The translations under genes and the position numbers were made by a program. A DNA stretch of 64,000 nt from Gluconobacter albidus (GTDB lineage: Bacteria > Pseudomonadota > Alphaproteobacteria > Acetobacterales > Acetobacteraceae): the NCBI RefSeq assembly GCF_002723915.1, contig NZ_BEWL01000004.1, forward strand, positions 1-64,000, read 5' to 3'. A model generated the notes under the pieces. That model did no database searches. It was not told the DNA's origin and was given only the letters and a program-made list of their open reading frames with translations. This document shows positions 8,984 to 16,711 of this stretch, piece after piece (within the stretch, counting starts at the first letter, position 1; each line of letters begins with the position of its first letter).

Positions 8984-9966
8984 GACGTCAGCCCCGCATC
9001 ACGCAGTGCAACGGACACGCGCTCAATCCACGCATCATCCACGTCCCACCCGGCCAGACGCGCGGCACTGAGCAGCCCACCTCCGACAGGCGGAAGACGC
9101 GGCGATACAGGCGCACCATGCCGAACGGCGACGCCTTCCCCCAGAAACCGGCTCTGGAACGTTCCTCCGGCATAACTCCAGGGCAGCGATGTTTCGGGAA
9201 AATGGCGCTGGGCCGCCTCGATATGAGCACAGAGGTGACCCGCTGCCTCACGCATCAGGCGTCGGGCCGGTTCCAGCCCGTCCTCGGCCAGATCCGAAAC
9301 AATCCGCGCCAGAGCCGCAACACTGGCCCTCGGATGACGCAGCGTCCCATACCATTCCAGAAGCGCTGTCCCACACGCCTCTTTTTCAGTCGGAAGCCCC
9401 ATTGCGGTTGCAAACGGCGCGAAAAACGCATGATCCGCCTGATTGCGTCCATCCAGAAGCGCCGTCAGCAGCGCCAGCGCCTGACGCCCGATCCAGAACC
9501 CACTGCCCTCGTCCCCGAACAGGCCACCCCATCCACCAATCTTGACCTGACCGCCCCGGCCATCCGTAGCCCAGGCCACCGACCCCGTACCCGACAGGAC
9601 CAGAACCCCGGCCGCGCCCGCGAAAGCCCCGGTACAGGCCATCTCCACATCGCTGCAGATGCTGAAGGGCCCTGCAAAGGCGCTCCCCACAACCTCCATC
9701 TGTTCACGCCCCAGAACCCGCGTCTCTTCATACCCCGCAAGCCCCAGAGACAGCGCCGCCGTAGTGGAGGGGAGCTGCCCCAGCAAAGACTGCAACACTT
9801 CCTGCCAGTCGGTCTGGTCAAACGGATTGGACCCTTTCCCCCGGAGCACAGGCCCCAGCGATCCGTCCCTGCCCAGAACCGCCAGAAGCGTCTTTGTTCC
9901 CCCCCCGTCTATGGCGGCGATGCAGGGCTGATGATGAGGCTGTAGGACCGGAGAAGAGACTGTCAT
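8980..9966 (-). CDS. BadF/BadG/BcrA/BcrD-type ATPase, N-acetylglucosamine/N-acetylmuramate kinase-like
   Basis: The ASKHA-fold ATPase opens with IAAIDGGGTKT, the phosphate-1 loop, and continues with VLVLSGTGSVAW (adenosine region) and GGWGGLFGDEGSGFWIGRQAL, typical of the GlcNAc kinase/MurK branch. That branch phosphorylates free GlcNAc or MurNAc in the cytoplasm. The ATG at 9966 (MTVSSPV) is preferred because it starts just before the conserved fold; an in-frame ATG at 10047 would add 27 residues with no family match. It overlaps the permease start by 4 bp. A MurQ-type etherase, needed after MurNAc phosphorylation, is not in this window but could lie left of base 1. Confidence 0.88.
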   Translation of the reverse strand: MTVSSPVLQPHHQPCIAAIDGGGTKTLLAVLGRDGSLGPVLRGKGSNPFDQTDWQEVLQSLLGQLPSTTAALSLGLAGYEETRVLGREQMEVVGSAFAGPFSICSDVEMACTGAFAGAAGVLVLSGTGSVAWATDGRGGQVKIGGWGGLFGDEGSGFWIGRQALALLTALLDGRNQADHAFFAPFATAMGLPTEKEACGTALLEWYGTLRHPRASVAALARIVSDLAEDGLEPARRLMREAAGHLCAHIEAAQRHFPETSLPWSYAGGTFQSRFLGEGVAVRHGAPVSPRLPPVGGGLLSAARLAGWDVDDAWIERVSVALRDAGLTS

Positions 9967-10164
9967 GTTTTGACGCTTCGCTTGAGACAACAGAGGCAGA
10001 AAGAAAGACAGGCGAGCATGGCGGACGAATGATCGCATATCCAGCATCGTAATGATTTTTACCGCTTTTCAGGCCGCCCTGACAGAGGCTTTTCAGTTCC
10101 AGCCTCTCCCGATCCTTCGATTAGTCCTCTGACAGACCCTATGCTGATTGATATAGTATATTGC

Positions 10165-10175
10165 ATATCATAACG
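10165..10175. promoter_or_regulatory. ATATCATAACG element in the kinase/TonB receptor divergent promoter region
   Basis: The AT-rich segment 10150-10175 between the divergent kinase and receptor genes contains ATATCATAACG. The same 11 bases occur at 49857-49867 next to a receptor that is a close paralogue of the one here. A shared operator or promoter part is possible; no regulator is identified. Confidence 0.4.
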
Positions 10176-10243
10176 CTGATGCTTTAAGTCTGACGCTGCC
10201 CCCTGATTCCGGGTGGCTGAACCCCACGCCGCAGGCCGCCCGC

Positions 10244-12478
10244 ATGCATTCCAGCAAATATAGCAAATACTATAACATGATCAGCTTACTATCGCACCGA
10301 AAATGCTTCCGGACCTGCGGATGGATGGCCCTCAGCCTGACCCTCATCGGAACAGGCTTCGCAAACGACACCCCATCCAGACATAAACCCCGGACTGTCA
10401 AAAAAGCCGATCCCGCGAAAAAAGCCGCCCCTTCCGAACACATCAGCGTCGTCGGGCATCTCAACAGCGAACGCGCCCGCATTTTCCCCGGTCTCGGCGC
10501 CGTGGACTACACCATCGACCAGCGCCAGATCACCACCACCCCTGGCGGCCAGAACGCGGCTTTCAGCCAGATCCTCCTCCGCGTCCCCGGCGTGGTTCTC
10601 GACAGCTATGGCGAGGTCCATGTCCGCGGCGAACATGGCGGCCTAACCTATCGCGTCAACGGCGTGCTGCTGCCGGAAGGGCTGAACGGTTTCGGACAGG
10701 AACTCGACACGCGCATCATCCAGTCCGTGGACCTGCTGACGGGCACACTCCCCGCCCAGTTCGGCTTCCGCACTGCCGGCGTGGTGGACGTCACGACCAA
10801 GACCGGAGACAGCCTCAAGCACAACCAGGTCTCGCTATATGGCGGCAGCTACAACACGTTCGTCCCGTCCGTGCAGTTTGGCGGCCAGCATGGAAAACTG
10901 GACTATTTCACCACCCTGTCCTTTACCCGCAACAATATCGGCATCGAAAACCCGAGCAACACGTTCCGCGCCATCCATGACGTGACCGAACAGGAGAAAG
11001 CCTTCGCGTATCTGTCCTACCATCTCGACGACGCAAGCCGGATCACGCTGCTGACGAGCGCCTCCTACGCGGATTTTGAAATTCCCAACTCGTTCAAGAC
11101 ATTCGATACGACCAGCCCGGACTACACGACCCTGTACAACGTCGCAGGCGTCAATCCGCATGACCCGTCCATGAACTGGGCCAATCTGAACGACAGCCAG
11201 ACCGAACAGAACTACTACGCCGTGCTGTCTTACCAGCGCACGACCGAAAAACTGAACCTTCAGGTCTCACCCTATTTCCGCTACGGCCGGATCGACTACA
11301 CCCCGGACCGTGACCGCGACCTGATCTATCAGGGCGTCTCCGAACATGAAGTCAACGACTTCACGACTGGCGGCATGCAGGCGGACCTGTCCTACGATAT
11401 CGCCCCCCATCACACCCTGCGGGCCGGTCTGCTGGGGCAGTACACGTCCGAACGTCTGGATACCGATACGCTGGCCTTCCCCGTGGACGAGGCCGGGAAC
11501 CAGACGTCCGACATCGCCAAACGCATGATCGACAATACCGGCAACTGGTCCGTCGAAGCGGGTGCCTATATTCAGGACGAGTACAAAATCACCCATAACC
11601 TGACCTTCAATTACGGCATCCGTTACGACCGCTTCGCCTCGTCCTTCGACAATGAAGGACAACTCAGCCCACGCGCGAACATGGTCTGGAAACCCAGCCG
11701 CACCACGACGCTGCATCTCGGCTATTCGCGCTATTTCGCCCCGCCTTCCCCGCAATATGTCTACCCGTCCACACTCGCGCGCTTTGCAGGCACCACCAAC
11801 GCGGCCGCGAACACGATCAACAGCGCCACAAAAGTCGAGAAATCGAATTACGTCGATGGCGGTATCCTCCAGCGCATCACACCCGAATTCCAGATCACGC
11901 TCGACGCCTACGCCAAATGGGCGCATGACCTCACCGATCTCGGACAGTTCGGCCGCGCGGTCATCCTCGCCCCCTTCAGCTACAAACGCGGCCGCGTCTA
12001 TGGCGCGGAATTCGGCAGCTCCTGGCGCCACGGCCCCTGGTCGCTGTTCGGCAATTTTTCTTACGTCAAAACCTCGGCCCGCGACATCAATTCGGCGCAG
12101 TACCAGTTCGATCTGGCGGAACTCGCCTATATCCGCAACCACGCAATCCAGCTCGACCATCAGGGCGAATTCACCGCCACCGCAGGCGCATCCTGGACCA
12201 CGAAACACGACATGGCCTATGTCGATTTCGTCTATGGCTACGGCCTGCGCAGCGGCTTCGCCAATCTGGAAAAAGAGCCGGAATACGACGTCTTCAACAT
12301 CGGCTACCAGCACACCTTCACGAAGGTCCCGGTCGGGCATGACATCAAAATCCGCGCGGACGTCATGAACCTGTTCGACAAACGCTACCAGCTCCGCAAC
12401 GGCAGCGGCGTCGGCATCTATCAGGCCCAGTACGGCCAGCGGCGCGGCACGTTTTTCTCAGTCGTCTCGGAGTTCTGA
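10244..12478 (+). CDS. TonB-dependent receptor, paralogue of the one at 47486-49792
   Basis: A 744-residue receptor. The N-terminus has a basic stretch and hydrophobic core (CGWMALSLTLIGTGFA), then a Lys/Ala-rich linker and a TonB-box-like EHISVVGHL. The plug holds ILLRVPGVVLDSYGEVHVRGEHGG and GTLPAQFGFRTAGVVDVTTK, and the barrel ends with VVSEF. An ATG 12 codons in (MISLLSHRK) is an alternative start giving a more compact signal peptide. The plug matches the receptor at 47486-49792 closely (PGV-DSYG-HVRG, ALP-E-GF-AGV-D-TTK), so the two arose by duplication. It is divergent from the sugar kinase gene, which suggests import of a related wall sugar or peptide; not proven. Confidence 0.94.
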   Translation: MHSSKYSKYYNMISLLSHRKCFRTCGWMALSLTLIGTGFANDTPSRHKPRTVKKADPAKKAAPSEHISVVGHLNSERARIFPGLGAVDYTIDQRQITTTPGGQNAAFSQILLRVPGVVLDSYGEVHVRGEHGGLTYRVNGVLLPEGLNGFGQELDTRIIQSVDLLTGTLPAQFGFRTAGVVDVTTKTGDSLKHNQVSLYGGSYNTFVPSVQFGGQHGKLDYFTTLSFTRNNIGIENPSNTFRAIHDVTEQEKAFAYLSYHLDDASRITLLTSASYADFEIPNSFKTFDTTSPDYTTLYNVAGVNPHDPSMNWANLNDSQTEQNYYAVLSYQRTTEKLNLQVSPYFRYGRIDYTPDRDRDLIYQGVSEHEVNDFTTGGMQADLSYDIAPHHTLRAGLLGQYTSERLDTDTLAFPVDEAGNQTSDIAKRMIDNTGNWSVEAGAYIQDEYKITHNLTFNYGIRYDRFASSFDNEGQLSPRANMVWKPSRTTTLHLGYSRYFAPPSPQYVYPSTLARFAGTTNAAANTINSATKVEKSNYVDGGILQRITPEFQITLDAYAKWAHDLTDLGQFGRAVILAPFSYKRGRVYGAEFGSSWRHGPWSLFGNFSYVKTSARDINSAQYQFDLAELAYIRNHAIQLDHQGEFTATAGASWTTKHDMAYVDFVYGYGLRSGFANLEKEPEYDVFNIGYQHTFTKVPVGHDIKIRADVMNLFDKRYQLRNGSGVGIYQAQYGQRRGTFFSVVSEF

Positions 12479-12498
12479 ACGGATGCAAGAACCCGGTC

Positions 12499-13722
12499 TC
12501 ACACCGGAACAACCAGCCCCCGCGCAGGCTCCACAGCCGTGCCCGGAAAGACTGTCCCAACCGCATGCTGCGGCAGATGCAGATGATCGCACAGCACCCC
12601 CGCCACGACCGACCGCAGATCGGTCGTCGGCGCAAGGTCGCGGTTCTCGAACAACTGCCCGGATCGCAGACCGGGCCAGGTTCCCCCGACCTTCCCGCCC
12701 GCAACCGCACCACCCGCCAGAAACGCGACCGTCCCCGTCCCGTGATCCGTCCCGCCCGTACCATTGATCCGCACGGTCCGCCCGAATTCCGTCAAAGCCA
12801 GAACCACGGTGCGGTTCCACCTCTCGCCCAGCCCCTGACGCAGCGCCCCGATCCCGCGGTCAAGCTGCGCCAGCGGTCCGCCCAGCCGCCCGAGCTGCCC
12901 GGCATGCGTGTCCCACCCCCCGATTTCCAGCGCCGCTACACGCGGACCATGCGCCGTCGCCAGCATCTCTCCCGCTGCCGTGGAAAGCTGCGTAAACGCG
13001 TCGATTTTTCGCGGCTTGCCCGCAGCATCCACGCCCGGCGCACCCGCCATGCCCCCTTCCGTCATGGCCGCATCCGAAAATCCCCGCGCTTTCAGAGCAT
13101 TCCGCAACGCCGGTCCCGTCACAGGGTCGGACGCATTCAGCGCCAGAATCTGGCCATACAGATCCGCATCCGGGTGCTGGCTCCCCGCAGGCGCATAGCT
13201 CCCAACGCGCGCCGAACCGCGCAGCAGAAGCGGAACCGTCAGCCCCATCGCCAGCCCATACCCATCTGGCCGGTTCGCCTTGCCCTGAAGTACGGAAACA
13301 GCCCGGTTCAGCCATCCGCTCCCCAGACGCTCATCCGCTCCGCTCTCCAGATAATCCTGCGCCTCGAAATGCGACCGGCTGCGATAATGCCCCGCAACGG
13401 CATGGATCGGCAGCATCTGCCCCTGACCATACAGCCCATGCAGCGTCACGAGAGACGGATGCAGCCCGTAAAACCCACCCAGATCGAGCAGTCCGCCCTC
13501 CTGCCCCGGCTCGGGCAGAACCAGCGCACGACGATACGACGCCAGATCCGGGTCTCCATATGGCGTCACAGCCGACAATCCGTCGAGCGCGCCCCGAAGC
13601 AGGATCACCACCAGACGCGGATCATCCGGCCCACCGGAAGAGCCCGCAAAAGCAAGGGAAGAACGCCCGAGCGTCCAGGCAGACGTCAGACCCAGCAGGG
13701 CGGTACGACGGGAAATCATCAT
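12499..13722 (-). CDS. DUF1501 domain protein, Tat signal
   Basis: A 407-residue protein of the DUF1501 family (sulfatase-like alkaline phosphatase fold). The N-terminus has a twin-arginine signal (SRRTALLG, then a hydrophobic run to AFAGSSG). Blocks VVILLRGALDGLSAV, SRSHFEAQDYLESG, LEIGGWDTHAGQLG and ALTEFGRTVRINGTGGTDHGTG are typical; the last, with its Glu, Arg and Asp-His, is the conserved C-terminal signature. Biochemical function is unknown; members are nearly always encoded beside a DUF1800 gene, as here, and some pairs are tied to extracellular polymers or oxidised substrates. It begins 3 bp after the DUF1800 gene ends and converges on the receptor gene 20 bp away. Confidence 0.92.
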   Translation of the reverse strand: MMISRRTALLGLTSAWTLGRSSLAFAGSSGGPDDPRLVVILLRGALDGLSAVTPYGDPDLASYRRALVLPEPGQEGGLLDLGGFYGLHPSLVTLHGLYGQGQMLPIHAVAGHYRSRSHFEAQDYLESGADERLGSGWLNRAVSVLQGKANRPDGYGLAMGLTVPLLLRGSARVGSYAPAGSQHPDADLYGQILALNASDPVTGPALRNALKARGFSDAAMTEGGMAGAPGVDAAGKPRKIDAFTQLSTAAGEMLATAHGPRVAALEIGGWDTHAGQLGRLGGPLAQLDRGIGALRQGLGERWNRTVVLALTEFGRTVRINGTGGTDHGTGTVAFLAGGAVAGGKVGGTWPGLRSGQLFENRDLAPTTDLRSVVAGVLCDHLHLPQHAVGTVFPGTAVEPARGLVVPV

Positions 13723-13725
13723 GGT

Positions 13726-15033
13726 TCAGCGCCTCTGGAATTCAGGGGAGGAAAACAGCAGGGCCAGCGCATCCTGACGCGACCCGGCATGATGCATGGC
13801 CGTGCGGGTCTGCGGCCGCAGGGCCGGACCAAGGGCAATATCGGCAACATCCATCGGATCGCCGGTTCGGACATGCGCCGCCACGCGCCAGGCCCAGTCC
13901 GTCCGCGCCAGCATGTCCGCAGGCGCGGACCAGTCCGCCGCATCGTCGCTCCAGCCATTGGGCAGCGGCGCGGTCCACAGCGGCTGCCCGAGCGATGCAA
14001 AACCCGAAACCAGCTGATGTGCCGGAGAATGCGGATCGCCCGGCTGGCTGGGCGCGCCCCCCACGGACAACGCCCTCAGAACCGCCGTGGCATAATCCAT
14101 GGGGGAGCGGAACTTGCCCCCGCCCAAAGCCGGTTCCGGCAATGCCCCCAGAGCCAGAGACGCCGCCCGCAGATCCCCGCCACTGGCCTGCAAAACACCC
14201 TCGACATGCCGCACGGAGGCTGGCGCTGGCGTATCCGAAACGAAATGCCGGACCATCTGTGTCGCGATATGACGGTAGGTCGCCGGATGCGTGCCCAGAA
14301 ACTGCAACGCCTGCACGCCGCCGTCCTCGCCTTCGGGGAAGGCCTGTCCCATAAGCGTTTTCACACCCGGCTCATGCGCCTTTTCGCGGAACACAAACCC
14401 CGGTTCGTCGGCTTTCAGATCCACGCCCCATCCCGTCAGGATCGCGGCAAAGGACGTCACATCCGCCTGACTGTAACCGGAAGCAGGCGAGACGGTATGC
14501 AACTCCAGACATTCGCGGGCCAGATTTTCGTTCAGTCCGCGATGGCTTTTGCGCCCCGCCGCGCTGTCCGGCCCGATGGAGGACGCGTTGTCCAGATACA
14601 TCAGCATCGCCGGATGCCGCATGACCGCCAGCAGCATGTCCGAAAACCGCCCCGTCACATGCGGCCGGATCGCCTCGCGCATATAGGCGCCCACAACGGC
14701 ACGTGTACTGCCCTGCCGCAGACTGACCGTGAAATGATTGAACCAGAACCAGACGAGTCGCTCCCGGAACGGCTGCTCCGTCAGCAACAGCGTGTCCATC
14801 TGCGTCGCGACTTCGGCCTGAAAGATCGGTTTGACCAGCGGATCGCCCTGCATCCTGGCCTTCCGCTGCTCCCGCAACGCAACCAGCCCGTCCGCACACG
14901 GCCCCACACCCGCAAACACGGCCCTGTCCGGCCCGGTCAACTGACCCGCCAGCCAGTCCTGAACGGACAGACCGGAACTGGAGCCATCCCGCTGGCCCCA
15001 CCCAAACCTGTTGATTGCGCTGACTGATCGCAT
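13726..15033 (-). CDS. DUF1800 domain protein
   Basis: The 435-residue product starts at the ATG at 15033 (MRSVSAINRFGWG), which has an AGGA about 6 bases upstream. A longer open frame continues upstream but its extra residues look non-coding. Conserved DUF1800 pieces are visible: FWFNHFTVS, HPAMLMYLDN, NENLARECLELHT, YSQADVTSFAAILTGW and FVSDTPAPASVRHV. No clear signal peptide is seen at the chosen start, whereas the partner DUF1501 protein carries a Tat signal; the pair could be co-exported, which is speculation. It is the first gene of a two-gene operon. Confidence 0.9.
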   Translation of the reverse strand: MRSVSAINRFGWGQRDGSSSGLSVQDWLAGQLTGPDRAVFAGVGPCADGLVALREQRKARMQGDPLVKPIFQAEVATQMDTLLLTEQPFRERLVWFWFNHFTVSLRQGSTRAVVGAYMREAIRPHVTGRFSDMLLAVMRHPAMLMYLDNASSIGPDSAAGRKSHRGLNENLARECLELHTVSPASGYSQADVTSFAAILTGWGVDLKADEPGFVFREKAHEPGVKTLMGQAFPEGEDGGVQALQFLGTHPATYRHIATQMVRHFVSDTPAPASVRHVEGVLQASGGDLRAASLALGALPEPALGGGKFRSPMDYATAVLRALSVGGAPSQPGDPHSPAHQLVSGFASLGQPLWTAPLPNGWSDDAADWSAPADMLARTDWAWRVAAHVRTGDPMDVADIALGPALRPQTRTAMHHAGSRQDALALLFSSPEFQRR

Positions 15034-15130
15034 GGCATCCTCGCGAAACGGGGCGATAACGGGAGTCGACACCCTACAGAACGCTGGGCCGTCCATGTGG
15101 CGAAAGATGGGCCGTAACATGTGAAGTTTT

Positions 15131-16345
15131 TTAGAAACGCTTCTCCAGCACCACGCGCCATCGCGCCAGCCTGCCCGGCGCGTCGCGCACCAGATGCGGC
15201 ACGATGGGCGATGTATGGCGCACGATCGGGTCCGCACTCTCCCGCATCGTCAGACCCGCAAACCGCTCCCCCACGATCCACGCCCCGACCGATGCCGTCA
15301 CCCCGTCGATCCGGTGATCCGCAAATTCCTGAAAAATTTTCGGATATGCCCCATATGTCCCGCCCTCGGCACAGACCGTCCGCCCCCCGGCAATAATGCG
15401 CACATTCTCCCCGCCGCGGGCATGGATCGGTTTTTCAACGTAAGGCGCCCCGGCCTTCCCCCCACGCCTGCGACGCAGGTCTTCGGGCGCATATCCCGCC
15501 GCCAGCAGGTTGGGATGCCCCGGATACCGCCGCCATAATGCGGGCAAAAGCGCCTTGTTCGACAAAAGCGCCGTCCAGGGCGGATTGAGAAACGTACAAC
15601 CACACTCCCGCAGATGCCGCGCTCCGGAATCGCGGAACATCAACTCCCACGGATACATGCGGATTATACTGCGAACGATCCGCCCCCGATGCAGAAGCTG
15701 ACCATCCGTCGTCACCTCCAGATCCCGCAATTCACAGTGAATCGCCTCCAAGCCCGCCTGCTCGGCCCACTCCCGGTAATAAACGGCATGCGTGGTGTCT
15801 TCGAGATTGTCGGGATAGGGCACGATATGCACCGTGTGCCCTATCCGCCCCGCACGCCTCAGTGCGGCCAGACGCTCCACCAGAGCGCGCACGTCCAGAG
15901 GCGCATGGTCATGAGAGCCGCCACACTGCTGGTGCCAGAGTTCCTGCATCCGCGTGCTTTCCGGCAGTGTCGCAGGCGTATCGGCATTATATTCAATCAG
16001 ACGAGGCTGCCCCCCACACCAGGCCAGATCAAACCGCCCGATCAGAAACGGGTCCCCGCGCCTCCAGGACTCCCGCACCACATCCTGCATGGCAGCCGGA
16101 ATATGAAACGCGTCCAGTCCCTCAGGCCGCCGGACGGCCTCGTCCACAACCTCCAGACAGAGCCGATGCAGCGTTTCGGCCACGTTCCGAACACGCGCCA
16201 CCGCCTGCGCATCGAACTCGTAACGCACGTCCTCACGCCATGCGAAACTTCCATCCGTATTGCGATAATAATGATAACCGAGCCGATCGGCCTGACGCTG
16301 CCAGTCCGGTCTCGCACAGGATGTCAGGCGGCGGATCTGCCCCAC
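15131..16345 (-). CDS. Glutathionylspermidine synthase-like ATP-grasp amide ligase (YgiC-like)
   Basis: A 404-residue protein matching the ATP-grasp C-terminal synthetase domain of glutathionylspermidine synthase. Visible features are YHYYRNTDGSFAWREDVRYEF at the N-terminus, GRFDLAWCGGQPRLIEYNADTPA (substrate and metal side) and, towards the C-terminus, LRRRRGGKAGAPYVEKPIHARGGENVRI and GAWIVGERFAGLTMRES. There is no amidase domain, so it resembles stand-alone homologues such as Escherichia coli YgiC, whose substrates are unsettled. It would join an amine or amino acid to a peptide carboxylate using ATP. It follows the small exported protein by 9 bp, and this pairing mirrors ygiB-ygiC. Confidence 0.88.
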   Translation of the reverse strand: MGQIRRLTSCARPDWQRQADRLGYHYYRNTDGSFAWREDVRYEFDAQAVARVRNVAETLHRLCLEVVDEAVRRPEGLDAFHIPAAMQDVVRESWRRGDPFLIGRFDLAWCGGQPRLIEYNADTPATLPESTRMQELWHQQCGGSHDHAPLDVRALVERLAALRRAGRIGHTVHIVPYPDNLEDTTHAVYYREWAEQAGLEAIHCELRDLEVTTDGQLLHRGRIVRSIIRMYPWELMFRDSGARHLRECGCTFLNPPWTALLSNKALLPALWRRYPGHPNLLAAGYAPEDLRRRRGGKAGAPYVEKPIHARGGENVRIIAGGRTVCAEGGTYGAYPKIFQEFADHRIDGVTASVGAWIVGERFAGLTMRESADPIVRHTSPIVPHLVRDAPGRLARWRVVLEKRF

Positions 16346-16354
16346 GGACCGACC

Positions 16355-16648
16355 CTATTCGCCCCCGCCCGCATGTCCGCCCGCACTTTCCCCAAACCCG
16401 GCATGCCCTGCCGATTCCGCCTCGCTGTCGCCATGCGAAGCACGACTGTCACGGGATCTGGACCGGGGTACATAAACGAAATGCCCCGAAGAACTGTCCT
16501 GTTCCGGGCAGTTCTGGGGCCGCTTGTCGGACGCTGCCGCACACGGGTCCTGTGCGGCCTGGGGATGTCGCATCGTCAGGCCAAGAACGCCCAGCCCGAC
16601 AACCAGAGCACTCGCCCCCACACCCCACGCAATACCGTTTTTCATCAT
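16355..16648 (-). CDS. Small exported or membrane-anchored Gly/Ser/His-rich protein, YgiB-like position
   Basis: A 97-residue product with one hydrophobic segment (WGVGASALVVGLGVLGLTM) near the N-terminus, then a Cys-containing stretch (DPCAAA, PQNCPEQ), the piece SSSGHFVYVPRSRS and a tail rich in Gly, Ser, Ala and His. GHFVYVPRS resembles the conserved part of DUF1190/YgiB proteins, which are encoded beside YgiC-type ligases. A start one codon later is equally possible. It could be the protein acted on by, or anchored with, the downstream ligase; this is inferred from context only. Confidence 0.7.
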   Translation of the reverse strand: MMKNGIAWGVGASALVVGLGVLGLTMRHPQAAQDPCAAASDKRPQNCPEQDSSSGHFVYVPRSRSRDSRASHGDSEAESAGHAGFGESAGGHAGGGE

Positions 16649-16711
16649 TCATCTGCAGATATGTTTGCCTGATACCGACCGTAACACATCCACAGACGAA
16701 GATAAGAGCCC

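Noticed and set aside
12565-15027. A very long open frame on the plus strand opposite the DUF1501/DUF1800 genes
   Set aside because: It is rich in Arg, Pro and Gln with no domain, and lies exactly opposite two well conserved genes; high GC leaves such frames open by chance.
16449-16652. Alternative frame with CVGCGGECSGC cysteines over the small YgiB-like gene
   Set aside because: Looks like a metal-binding motif but lies in a shifted frame of a gene that has a proper signal/anchor and operon spacing.
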